A stretch of 64,000 nt of DNA from Hyphomicrobiaceae bacterium UBA7697. GTDB lineage: Bacteria > Pseudomonadota > Alphaproteobacteria > Rhizobiales > Methyloligellaceae. The position numbers and the translations under genes were made by a program. The notes beneath the pieces were generated by a model, which saw only the letters and a list, made by a program, of their open reading frames with translations, was not told the origin of the DNA and did no database searches. Positions 8,936 to 16,761 of the stretch are shown one piece after another. Each line of letters begins with the position of its first letter. Position 1 is the stretch's first letter. The stretch lies in the NCBI GenBank assembly GCA_002482645.1, contig DLGJ01000005.1:394730-458729 (forward strand). The letters are read 5' to 3'.

Positions 8936-9399
8936 GGGCGTGGGCGGGATATCTGATAGGTCTCAGTCTTGAAATGGAAGCTCTCGCTCCAACTGAGGCT
9001 CTTGCTCAAGCGCACCGGGGGCAGGAAACCTGCGTCGATGATCACTGAACCGTTCACCATTTATGTGCTCAGTTCGGACGCCATTCATTTTCCAGGGCTT
9101 GCAGAGCTTGCACCCTGCACGGCTGCGACGCGCCTTCCCTCGTTTGTGATTCATGACCGCCTCCGGGTTTCTCAATGCCGAAAGAGCCAATCTACCGTCG
9201 CTATTCGAAGCCGCTGGGAAAATGTTGGGATAATCGCTTCTGGTCCAATTGGTTGATATCAATCAGTTGGTAAAGCTCCTTCAGTGAGTAGCGGTCCTCC
9301 GCTACCAACATTGTCGTGGCTAAGCGTCAGGCTCCTTACTTGTTGCTCGTCGGAGAATCTGCAGAGATTCTCCCAACATTCTCATGCACCTCAAAGAGA
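8936..9399. other. Non-coding region upstream of mobC
   Basis: I find no convincing gene here. It holds a 10-bp palindrome TTGATATCAA (9253-9262) next to CCAATTGG, and one arm (9214-9230) of a 17-bp exact inverted repeat whose partner is at 9515-9531. It may contain oriT, but no known nick sequence is recognisable. Confidence 0.4.
9214..9230. repeat. 17-bp inverted repeat, left arm
   Basis: CTGGGAAAATGTTGGGA here is the exact reverse complement of 9515-9531, about 285 bp away. A shorter version (TCCCAACATT) occurs at 9371-9380. Confidence 0.7.
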
Positions 9400-9651
9400 T
9401 CAGGCGTTGTGGCTGCGCGCAACCAGTTCAGAATGTTGACTTAGTTGAGCCTCGCAGTCCTCAAGAGAGTGCAGTATTTTGTTCGCAGTTTCTCCATCGA
9501 GGTGCGCCAATTTCTCCCAACATTTTCCCAGGAACACGACCGCCTCGACGATCGTGCGTGTATGTGATGCTGCGTCCCTCAACTCTGCCCGTTCCTCTGT
9601 TGAGAGACGGAATGAAAAGGGGCGGGACGTGTTTGTTGCAATTCGCTGCAT
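9400..9651 (-). CDS. Hybrid MobC-like small protein, probably a remnant
   Basis: This intact 83-codon ORF's first 25 residues (RPFSFRLSTEERAELRDA) copy the MobC-like protein at 8519-8890. The rest does not, and ends HLDGETANKILHSLEDCE and QLSQHSEL. A related sequence of that second part recurs at 14237-14323 (HLDGESANKVLASLEHCE). So it is either a small accessory protein of its own or a chimera made by recombination between mob genes. No Shine-Dalgarno stands out and I do not recognise the C-terminal family. Confidence 0.45.
   Translation of the reverse strand: MQRIATNTSRPFSFRLSTEERAELRDAASHTRTIVEAVVFLGKCWEKLAHLDGETANKILHSLEDCEAQLSQHSELVARSHNA
9424..9510. repeat. Island-flanking direct repeat, left copy
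   Basis: By eye this 87-bp stretch matches 14237-14323 at about 70 positions without gaps, in the same orientation. Both encode the HLDGE..ANK.L.SLE.CE peptide on the minus strand. The pair brackets the dead IS481 and the amt-glnT operon. Confidence 0.65.
9515..9531. repeat. 17-bp inverted repeat, right arm
   Basis: TCCCAACATTTTCCCAG is the exact reverse complement of 9214-9230. This copy lies inside the hybrid MobC-like ORF. Confidence 0.7.
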
Positions 9652-9695
9652 CCATTCAGGGTGACACGATGCGGAGAGGTTCTTGGGCGAATGAG
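9581..9695. repeat. Imperfect direct repeat, copy B (mobC-like ORF 5' end plus upstream DNA)
   Basis: Second copy of the 8820-8935 segment, containing the start of the hybrid MobC-like ORF and the same upstream motif (CATCCATTCAGGGTGACACG, then GGTTCTTGGG). Similarity stops abruptly at GAATG on the right. Confidence 0.65.
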
Positions 9696-9837
9696 CGGTC
9701 TATCCGCCGATGCGACCGCGAGACGTTAGCCGTACGATCAAACTCAAAGTCCGGCCCGCGCGTTGTGAAATCGGTTCTAGGCGCACACGAGACGGGCGAA
9801 TAATGCAGCTCCATTCGTCGGAATGGAACGAAACACT

Positions 9838-10400
9838 ATGGGACAGGTTCGTCACGGCTGCGCCACGACCACGCGCGACATCCGAGCAGCAATACAGCGA
9901 CCGCAAGCTTTGACCGCGGCGCTGAGCCGGGAACTCGGGATCAATCCGAAGACCATCGCGTAGTGGCGCAAGCGCGAGACGGTCGAGGATCGCACGACCG
10001 GCCCAAAGGAGCCGCGATCCACCGTCCTCACGGTCGAGGAGGAGGCCGTCATCGTCGCCTTCCGCCGCCATACGCCGCCGCCGCTGGACGGCTGTCTCTT
10101 TGCCTTGCAGCCAACGATCCCCCCACCTGCCCCGCTCGTCACGACATCGCTGCCTGCAGGGCCGTGGCATCGGCCGCCTGCCGGATGCCGAGAGTGACCG
10201 GCCGGCGAAGAAGAAGCTCAAGAGCCATCCGATCGGCTACTTCCACATCGGCATCGCGGAAGTGCACACCGAACAAAGCAAACTGCATATGTTCGTCGCC
10301 ATCGACCGGACCTCGAAGTTCGCCCTCACGAGGTCAATTGCACGGCGTGGACCTCACAGGCAGAACGGTTCACCGCCAACCCGCTCAGCCAAATGCCGCG
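9838..10400 (+). pseudogene. Degenerate IS481-family transposase (N-terminal part)
   Basis: Translation from ATG 9838 reads MGQVRHGCATTTRDIRAAIQ and then NPKTIA, the helix-turn-helix start of IS481-type transposases, but meets TAG at 9961. After it the frame continues (GPKEPRSTVLTVEEEAVIVAF, PLDGCLFALQPTI). It then shifts at a C-run near 10115 and resumes in another frame as HGIGRLPDAESDRP, SHPIGYFHIGIAEVHTEQSK and LHMFVAIDRTSKFALT. The DDE catalytic core after that is missing. At least one nonsense codon, one frameshift and a 3' truncation show that it is dead. It abuts the stop codon side of the glnT-like gene. Confidence 0.8.
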
Positions 10401-10409
10401 ACGAAACAA

Positions 10410-11771
10410 CTAGAAGAACTTGAGGTAGCGATCCCGTTCCCAATCGGAGACGTGATTATGATAGTTCAACCATTCGTCCCGTTTGAAGTCGATCCAGGCC
10501 GCATGCATGGCCGGGCCGAAGACCTCTTTGGTGAGTGGATCGGCTTCGAATGCGTCGACGGCTTCTTCCAGCGTTCGCGGCAGAAGCTTGACGCCAAGGG
10601 CATCGAGTTCCTCCGGTGTCCTACGATACATGTTCTCGCGATGCGGCTCACCCGGATCGATCTTCTCGCGGATGCCCTCGAGGCCCGCCGCGAGCGCGAG
10701 CGCGGCGCCGAGATAGGGATTGCAGGAACTATCCGCCGGGCGCAGTTCCACGCGGCCGCCCGCGAGCGGAATGCGCAGCGAGTTGGTGCGGTTGTTGTTT
10801 CCGTAGCAGGCGAAGACGGGCGCCCAGGTAAAGCCGGACATGGAACCCTGCTTGATCAGGCGCTTGTAGCTGTTCACCATCGGCGAACAGACCGCGCAGA
10901 TGGCGGGTACGTGCCTCAGGAGCCCGCCCAGGAAGTAGTAGCCGAGCTCCGATAGCTTGTTGCCACGGGCATCGCTCGGCGATGCGAACAGGTTTTCTCC
11001 CGATTGGACATCGGCCAGAGACATGTTGAAATGCGCGCCGGAACCGGCCCGGTCGCCGAGCGGCTTCGGCATGAAGGTCGCGAAAGCGTCGTGACGCTTG
11101 GCGATCGAGTTGGCCATGAAGCGGAAGAAGACGTAGCGGTCCGCCATCGTCAGGGCGTCCGCGTAGGCGAAGTCGATCTCGAACTGCCCGATGCCGTCTT
11201 CGTGGTCGAAGGAATAGACGCCCCAGCCGAGATCGTTCATCGCATCCACGAGATCCGACAACCATGGAAGGTTGTCCAGGAGCCGCGTCGCGTCGTAGGC
11301 AGGCTTGTCCAAATGCGGCAGGGACGACAGCGGTTCGAAGCCGTTGTCCTCGGTGTCCCTGAAGATGAAGAACTCCGCCTCCATGCCGAACTTCATGGCG
11401 TAGCCGAGCTCGGCCGCGGCGGAGATTTGGCGCTTGAGAATGTTTCGCGAGCAGGGCTCGAAGGGAGCGCCTTCGCACCACAGGTCGCTGGCGAACCATG
11501 CCACGTCGCTTTGCCAAGGCAAGATCATGCAGGATGCGGGATCTGGCCTGGCCGAAACCTCTTCGTCGCTCACGTCCTGGGGTACGCCGTCCAGCGCCGC
11601 GCCGGTGTAGAGCTCGGACCCTTCCAGCATTTGGCCGATATGGTCGAGAGGGACGATCTTGGTCTTCGACACGCCATGCATGTCCGAGAAGCTCGCCATC
11701 AAATATTTGACGCCCTTGTTGCCAAGGGTCTTTTCCAGTGTGACCGCGCTCTCTGAAACTGTCTGGTCCAT
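10410..11771 (-). CDS. glnT: Glutamine synthetase, GlnT/type III-like (glutamine synthetase superfamily)
   Basis: I choose ATG 11771 (453 residues), since AAGGA lies 7 bp upstream; a TTG 24 bp earlier is less likely. The protein shows glutamine synthetase superfamily hallmarks: MEAEFFIF and FEIDFAYADA metal/ATP residues, FMPKPLGDRAGSGAHFNMSL (substrate loop), NSYKRL, and the RPADSSCNPYLGAALALAAG C-terminal motif. It is related to, but distinct from, the gmaS protein at 28.3 kb. Lying behind an ammonium transporter and a sigma-54 promoter points to ammonium assimilation or amide synthesis under nitrogen control. GlnT versus a gamma-glutamylamide synthetase cannot be settled by sequence alone. 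Confidence 0.75.
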   Translation of the reverse strand: MDQTVSESAVTLEKTLGNKGVKYLMASFSDMHGVSKTKIVPLDHIGQMLEGSELYTGAALDGVPQDVSDEEVSARPDPASCMILPWQSDVAWFASDLWCEGAPFEPCSRNILKRQISAAAELGYAMKFGMEAEFFIFRDTEDNGFEPLSSLPHLDKPAYDATRLLDNLPWLSDLVDAMNDLGWGVYSFDHEDGIGQFEIDFAYADALTMADRYVFFRFMANSIAKRHDAFATFMPKPLGDRAGSGAHFNMSLADVQSGENLFASPSDARGNKLSELGYYFLGGLLRHVPAICAVCSPMVNSYKRLIKQGSMSGFTWAPVFACYGNNNRTNSLRIPLAGGRVELRPADSSCNPYLGAALALAAGLEGIREKIDPGEPHRENMYRRTPEELDALGVKLLPRTLEEAVDAFEADPLTKEVFGPAMHAAWIDFKRDEWLNYHNHVSDWERDRYLKFF

Positions 11772-11839
11772 GGGGGAGTCCTTGCCTTCCAACAACAGTA
11801 TTGTGTCTTGAGTCCTGTTTCTCGGCCCGACGCAGGTAA

Positions 11840-11870
11840 GTCCCGCCGGCCCAAAAGGGACCGACGGGAC
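11840..11870 (-). promoter_or_regulatory. Intercistronic stem-loop before glnT
   Basis: On the transcribed minus strand, arms 11858-11870 and 11840-11852 pair over 13 bp. The two imperfect positions become G-U wobbles in RNA; on the plus strand they would be mismatches. The loop is about 5 nt. It lies 70 bp upstream of the glnT start with no U-run, which fits mRNA processing or differential expression within the amt operon better than a terminator. Confidence 0.55.
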
Positions 11871-11892
11871 CGCCCGCTTCCGGTGGGCTAAC

Positions 11893-12069
11893 TCACTCCT
11901 TGCCTTCGATCCTCTTGAAGGCTTCGGTTTCGTGCTTTGCGGCCATGACGATCGTGCCGAAGCAGATGATCACCGAGAGACCCAGGATCAGATAGAGGAC
12001 GCCTGGCGAGTCCGCGAATGTGAAGTAGGCGCCGGCCCCTTCCCAGGTTGTGATCGGACTGCTGTTCAT
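11893..12069 (-). CDS. Small single-span membrane protein of the amt operon
   Basis: This 58-residue protein starts at ATG 12069 after AAAGGAG at ideal spacing; longer readings of this frame overlap amt and lack a site. It has a short N-terminal segment (TTWEGAGAYFTFAD), one membrane span (about 22-42, GVLYLILGLSVIICFGTIVM) and a charged tail (HETEAFKRIEGKE). It lies between amt (35 bp) and the glnT-like gene on one strand. I know no named family. By analogy with other small transporter partners it could stabilise or tune the ammonium channel; that is an inference. Confidence 0.7.
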   Translation of the reverse strand: MNSSPITTWEGAGAYFTFADSPGVLYLILGLSVIICFGTIVMAAKHETEAFKRIEGKE

Positions 12070-12104
12070 AGTTTTCTCCTTTCGACTTAAAGCTAGCGAT
12101 CCGG

Positions 12105-13418
12105 TTACTCGGCCGGGGCGAGGGCCCCGCTCTTGTATCCGGCAGCTTCCGGGTAGGCCTTGGCGGGAATTTCCGCGACGTCGAGCCCGATCTCCTGTAC
12201 GGCGTCCGGGACACGCAAGATCCCGATGGACTTGAGCAGACGCGAGACGAGGTAGCCGGGGATGAACCCGCAAAGGATCATTACGATCGCGCCGACGGCC
12301 TGACCGACGAACGAGGTGGCAGGTGCATCGCCCGGACCTGGGAAGCCGGCGGCGAAGATGCCCACCGCCATGACGCCGAGAACGCCCGCGAAGCCGTGTA
12401 CCGAAACGGCGCCAACGGAGTCATCGATACCCATGCGCACGAGGAAGTCGTTGCCGGGTTTGATGATGACGCCGCCGACGACGCCGAGCAGGAACGCAAG
12501 CGGCGGGTACCACAGGTCGAGACCCGCCGCGCCCACGAAGATGCCTGCGAGCGCGCCGGACATCATCCAGAACGGATCGCGTGTCGTGATCCAGGCACCA
12601 ATAATGCCGCCCGAGAAGCACATCAGTGTGTTGAAGGCATAGGACGACAGGGTCATCGGCTGACCGTAGATATTGGTCCACTGAGCGCCCGGGTTCAGGA
12701 TCGCGCAGCCCCCGAGGAAGCCGAAGAACCCGACGATGATGAACATCAGTCCGATCAGCACCATCGGGATGTTATGCGGCAGCAGATCGTTCGCCGTGCC
12801 GTCCGCGTTGTATTTGCCGATGCGCGGTCCGAGGTTGAGCAACACGCCCAGCGCGAAGAACCCGGCGACAGTGTGGATGAGGCCGGCGCAGCCAACGTCG
12901 TGGTAGCCGAATTTCTTCAGGAGCCATCCGTCCGGATGCCATCCCCAGGAAGCGGCCAGGATCCAGGCGAAGGATCCGAGCACGATGGCGAGGATGACGA
13001 AGGCCGAGACGCGAATGCGTTCGATCACCGCACCGGAAAACACCGAAGCGGTCGTCGCCGCGAACAAGACGAAGGCCGCCCAGAAGACGCCGGTCGCGTT
13101 GTCCTGCAAGTTCGGTCCCATTTCCGGTGCCCAGGGCAAACCGACATTGCCCCCCTCGACGGGTATGAAACCGTTCGGGAAGGCGAGATAGATCCACCAG
13201 CCGAAGAAGAAAAAGGTCGGGATGATAAAGGCGAAGGCGAGAATATTCTTCACGCCCGAGGCCAACACATTCTTGGCGCGCGATGCGCCCATCTCGTAGG
13301 CGAGAAAACCTGCATGAATGCAGATCATGATCGCCGTACACCACCAGTAGAAAATCTCTACGTCGATAGTCCCGAGCATACCGCTTGATTTGGTTAGTTC
13401 TGCAATTTGCTGTTCCAT
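12105..13418 (-). CDS. amt: Ammonium transporter, Amt family
   Basis: I choose ATG 13418 (437 residues), with a GGGGGTG element upstream; the frame extends 69 bp further without a ribosome site. The protein has about 11 hydrophobic spans. It contains both pore-histidine contexts of Amt channels, GLIHTVAGFFALG and SVHGFAGVLG, plus the FGFLGGCAILNPG and SYAFNTLMCFSGG segments. It would import ammonium or methylammonium across the inner membrane. It is first in an amt - small membrane protein - glnT operon and is preceded by a consensus sigma-54 promoter at 13531-13546, so it is expected to respond to nitrogen limitation through NtrC. Confidence 0.9.
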   Translation of the reverse strand: MEQQIAELTKSSGMLGTIDVEIFYWWCTAIMICIHAGFLAYEMGASRAKNVLASGVKNILAFAFIIPTFFFFGWWIYLAFPNGFIPVEGGNVGLPWAPEMGPNLQDNATGVFWAAFVLFAATTASVFSGAVIERIRVSAFVILAIVLGSFAWILAASWGWHPDGWLLKKFGYHDVGCAGLIHTVAGFFALGVLLNLGPRIGKYNADGTANDLLPHNIPMVLIGLMFIIVGFFGFLGGCAILNPGAQWTNIYGQPMTLSSYAFNTLMCFSGGIIGAWITTRDPFWMMSGALAGIFVGAAGLDLWYPPLAFLLGVVGGVIIKPGNDFLVRMGIDDSVGAVSVHGFAGVLGVMAVGIFAAGFPGPGDAPATSFVGQAVGAIVMILCGFIPGYLVSRLLKSIGILRVPDAVQEIGLDVAEIPAKAYPEAAGYKSGALAPAE

Positions 13419-13530
13419 CAGCAACACCCCCGTGGAAGCCAATTGGGCCCGTTGTTTCGGGCCGGACACCGCATTCGCGGCCGCCATTCCATTTCCGCAG
13501 AGGAAATAGAATTTACGTCCATTTACAGCA

Positions 13531-13546
13531 GCAAGGAGTGTGCCAA
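13531..13546 (-). promoter_or_regulatory. Sigma-54 promoter of the amt operon
   Basis: On the minus strand the sequence reads TTGGCACACTCCTTGC: GG at -24 and GC at -12 with exact 12-bp spacing and good flanks (TTGGCAC, TTGC). It lies about 110 bp upstream of the amt start in the right orientation. An NtrC site upstream is not clear. Confidence 0.75.
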
Positions 13547-13654
13547 GGCCAAGAGAGACTGCGAATCAAAGGCTTGCCCAAAGTGGGTCAAGAACGCGCC
13601 GGGAGGTGCTTTTTTGCGGGCAGCGATATGCCTAAGGAATAGCGCGCCGGCAAG

Positions 13655-13800
13655 TGCCGAGAAGAATTCGAGGTAGCGCGCGTGCTCTCAATCGGGGATG
13701 TGGTTGTGGTAGGAGTCCCACTCCTCCCGCCGGAACGCCGCATAGACCTCGAACATGACATCGCCCATCACCGCTTTCGAGAACGGCCCCGCCTCGGGCG
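13655..13800 (-). pseudogene. Decayed glutamine synthetase C-terminal fragment
   Basis: Minus-strand translation gives EAGPFSKAVMGDVMFEVYAA, then FRREEWDSYHNHIPD, a TGA at 13688-13690, then EHARYLEFF. This is the C-terminal signature of the GlnT/GmaS family (compare EWLNYHNHVSDWERDRYLKFF region of the gene ending at 10410), with the conserved Trp codon changed to a stop. No other part of the gene is recognisable, so it is a leftover of a third glutamine synthetase paralogue next to the amt promoter. Confidence 0.75.
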
Positions 13801-14236
13801 TGCAAAGTCGTGAGGAACTTGTCAATTTCGGTGCGTAGGACCTTACCTGCGCCGCGGCGGGTGAGGAGAATCACATTTTCTACTACGTTCATCACATCCC
13901 CGGGCGTGCGCGCTTCAACGTTCCGCGGACCAAGCAAGATCGTGCCTTTCAGCGCCAAGCCCGGTGCTGGGCCGATGGACAAGACGGCTCACGAGGAAAT
14001 CTCGCGCGGGGTCGGCCAGATCGTCGGCCAGGCCGTGTTCGCCACGCTCGTGCAGCGGACACTCGAACGCAGTCTGCTGTCGCTGCTGATCGGCCTGCGC
14101 TAAGTCGCCGGTCCTAACGGATAGTTGGAGCCGCGGGACTGCCAGCCAGGCAATTGCGCCTGAACGTATCTGCGTCCGTTCGAAAGCGAATCTTGAGGCC
14201 GCGCCTTGTAGGCCTGGCCGTACGATCGCGGGTAAG
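13801..14236. other. Unresolved remnant DNA between amt and the cyclase gene
   Basis: Short open frames exist on both strands (a plus-strand 42-codon frame from 13975 reading HEEISRGVGQIVGQAVFATL, and a minus-strand frame reading TPGDVMNVVENVILLTRRGA). Neither has a ribosome site and I recognise neither. Given the pseudogene on one side and the mob-derived repeat on the other, this is best read as decayed island DNA. Confidence 0.4.
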
Positions 14237-14323
14237 CAGCTCAGAATGCGGGCTTAACTGATCCTCGCAGTGCTCAAGAGAGGCCAGTACTTTGTTCGCA
14301 GATTCTCCATCCAGGTGTGCCAC
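14237..14323. repeat. Island-flanking direct repeat, right copy
   Basis: Counterpart of 9424-9510, in the same orientation. Here the encoded peptide (HLDGESANKVLASLEHCEDQ) has no intact gene around it: the frame runs backwards into the end of the cyclase gene. It looks like a truncated remnant. Confidence 0.6.
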
Positions 14324-14409
14324 CTTCCCGGTTGTTCCAAGCCCTTTCCGGGGCCGCGCAGGCTCCCGATCGCCACGAAGGGGATGATCGATGGCTGTCC
14401 CGCACGATC

Positions 14410-16566
14410 TCACTTCTCGGTCAAACGCGTGACGCCGTCCCAGTCCTCTGGTGGAGGGGTCTCGATCCAGTCGCGGCACATCGCGCGCAAACGTAGCGAG
14501 GGGCCGTCGTCCGGATTGGCGGTCAGGATCGTATCGAGCAGGTCCACGGCGCCGGCAAAGCGGCGTTCGGTGGCGAAGCGCAAGGCCTCCTCATAGGTGC
14601 TGGCGCGCTCGCGTGCCGCATCGGAGACCTGCGTCGCCTCGCCAAGCGGCTCATAGATATCCGTGACAAGGTTCTTGCCTTTGAGCCGCACGCGATCGAT
14701 CCGCCGCCAGACGAACTTGGAGCCGGTCGCGGCAACGACGGACTCGGTGACCAGGATTTCCGTTCCATAGCGGATGTTCAGCGATTCCAGCCGGCTGGCC
14801 GTATTGACGGTGTCGCCGAGCGCCGTGTAGCTCAGGCGTTCCGGCGCGCCCACATTGCCGACGACCGCCGCGCCCGTGCAGAGACCGAAATGCGTGGGCA
14901 GAGCCGGCTTGCCGCTCGCCTCCCATTCGGCGTTTCGCTCGCGAAGCAAGCGCCGGCAGGTCAGCACCGCGGAAACGGCGTGGGCCGCATGATCCTCGAG
15001 CGGGTCCGGCGCGCCCCAAAACGCGACCACCCCATCGCCGACGATCTTGTCGACCGTTCCGCTTTCGCGTTGCAGAGCCGTGATCATGAGCTGGAAGTAG
15101 TCCGACATGTGCTGGGTGAGCTTCTCGGGCGCCATGGATTCGGCGATGCGGGTGAAATTCCGGATGTCGGTGAAGAGCACCGTGAGGCTCGTTTTCTTGC
15201 CCCCGATCATCGCGACCTCGCCCCGCCGGACCAGTTCCCGGACCAAGGCCACGGACACGTAGCGCGAGAACGACCGGATGCCCGTGAGCATTTGCGATTG
15301 CGCTTCGGCGAGTTGTCTGATTTCGCGGACGCGGGACCGCACTTGCGGGGCCTCGCTCAAGTTCAGATCGCGGATCTTGACGCTCTGTTCGGCGAGAGCC
15401 TCGAGCGGCCGGCTGTAGTAGCGGGCCGCGAGCCCGGCGAGCAGTAACGCCAACAAGACGGCCACCGTCGAGACCGCCAGCACCCAGTAGCGCTGGCGTT
15501 CGGCCTCGCCCAAGAAGTCGCCTTCCGGAACGGCCACGCCAATCCACAGTGATTGGTCCTGCAGTTTGAATTGCCGAAAGCCGCCCCACCAATATCCCGT
15601 GCCGCTCTTGTACCGGAGGACGCCCTTGGGGCTCTTTCCGGACCCCTCCCAGGCGGACACGGCATCCCGAACGACGGTGAGGTCCAAATCGTCGGGAGTG
15701 AGCAGCGTCGCTTCCCGATCGGAGTCGGCTTGGTTGTTCGCCTTACGCAAGATCTCGCGAATTTGCGCGGACTCCGTCCATCGCGGATCGGCCGGGAGGC
15801 CGATCAGCGAACCGTCGTCGTGGAGCACGAACGCCTTGCCGTTCGGGCTTGGCCGGAGCTTCGACGTAAAATTGGACAGGTCTCTGAGGAGGAGATCGAA
15901 GGCAACGAGTTTGGTTTGCCCGGAGGCCTGATCGTGCCACTTTTGCGAGACGGTCAGTCCCGCATCCTTGGTGATGAAGAAATAATACGGCTTGGTCCAG
16001 TGGGTCGTCCCAAGCGCGGCTCCGGTGTAGAAGGGCCGGCGCCTCGGATCGTAGTCTTTCGCATCGTCCGGCAGCGGTTCCTCGGAGTGGAGGTTCAGAT
16101 CGCGTGTCCACCGAACCACGTAGCCGGCATCCGGCCCTCGGTCCGCCCAAACGAGGCGATTGTACCATTCATAGTCGTCGCCCCCGCGCAGATCGCGGAA
16201 AAGAAGGTATTCCAGTCCGTCGTCCCGCACGAGCATCATGGACGTGATCTGGCGGTTCTGATCGAGCAATGGGATGTATAGCGCGTTCAGGCGTTGCAGG
16301 TCGGCGCGGTTGCCGTAGTCGAGCAAGCCGGCCTCCCACCAGGCCCTCGAAATATTCAGGAATTCCTCGATCGACCCGAAGAAATGACCCATCTCGGATT
16401 GGACCTGATTTGCCGATTGCTCGATGTAGCGCTGCGACAAATCACGCATCGTGCGCCGCGCGCCCCAATCCACGACCATCAGAATCGAGGCGGATATCAG
16501 GAAGATCAGCGCCAACAGAATGAGGAGCAGTGCATTTCTGGTGGTGATGGATCTGGGAGCGGTCAT
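14410..16566 (-). CDS. Membrane-anchored class III adenylate/guanylate cyclase with extracytoplasmic sensor
   Basis: I take ATG 16566 as start (718 residues), where a hydrophobic span (ALLLILLALIFLISASILMVV) begins after ten residues. A large periplasmic Cache-like sensor follows (about 35-350; the GDDYEWYNRLVW and DPRRRPFYTGA stretches are typical), then a second span (WVLAVSTVAVLLALLLAGLAA), a HAMP-like linker and a class III cyclase domain. The cyclase has both metal aspartates (LFTDIRNF and VGDGVVAFWG), a Lys before the second (TVDKIVGD) that favours ATP as substrate, and the DTVNTASRLE transition-state residues. It should make cAMP in response to an external ligand. It is divergent from a LuxR response regulator. 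Confidence 0.85.
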   Translation of the reverse strand: MTAPRSITTRNALLLILLALIFLISASILMVVDWGARRTMRDLSQRYIEQSANQVQSEMGHFFGSIEEFLNISRAWWEAGLLDYGNRADLQRLNALYIPLLDQNRQITSMMLVRDDGLEYLLFRDLRGGDDYEWYNRLVWADRGPDAGYVVRWTRDLNLHSEEPLPDDAKDYDPRRRPFYTGAALGTTHWTKPYYFFITKDAGLTVSQKWHDQASGQTKLVAFDLLLRDLSNFTSKLRPSPNGKAFVLHDDGSLIGLPADPRWTESAQIREILRKANNQADSDREATLLTPDDLDLTVVRDAVSAWEGSGKSPKGVLRYKSGTGYWWGGFRQFKLQDQSLWIGVAVPEGDFLGEAERQRYWVLAVSTVAVLLALLLAGLAARYYSRPLEALAEQSVKIRDLNLSEAPQVRSRVREIRQLAEAQSQMLTGIRSFSRYVSVALVRELVRRGEVAMIGGKKTSLTVLFTDIRNFTRIAESMAPEKLTQHMSDYFQLMITALQRESGTVDKIVGDGVVAFWGAPDPLEDHAAHAVSAVLTCRRLLRERNAEWEASGKPALPTHFGLCTGAAVVGNVGAPERLSYTALGDTVNTASRLESLNIRYGTEILVTESVVAATGSKFVWRRIDRVRLKGKNLVTDIYEPLGEATQVSDAARERASTYEEALRFATERRFAGAVDLLDTILTANPDDGPSLRLRAMCRDWIETPPPEDWDGVTRLTEK

Positions 16567-16761
16567 GATCTCGCTTGTTGGCGCCGGGGCCGCGTCCTGC
16601 GCGCCCCGCCGGTCTCCGCGCCGCACGGCGCCATCAACGTCTCACTGCCATTCAAATGGCCTGAAATTCCCGTTTTGCACCGAAAGGTGTGGAACAACAG
16701 GCACGGACCGTTCGGATAACGTTCCTGGCTCAAGCCGATTCCAGCGAGCGAGCCAATCTCC

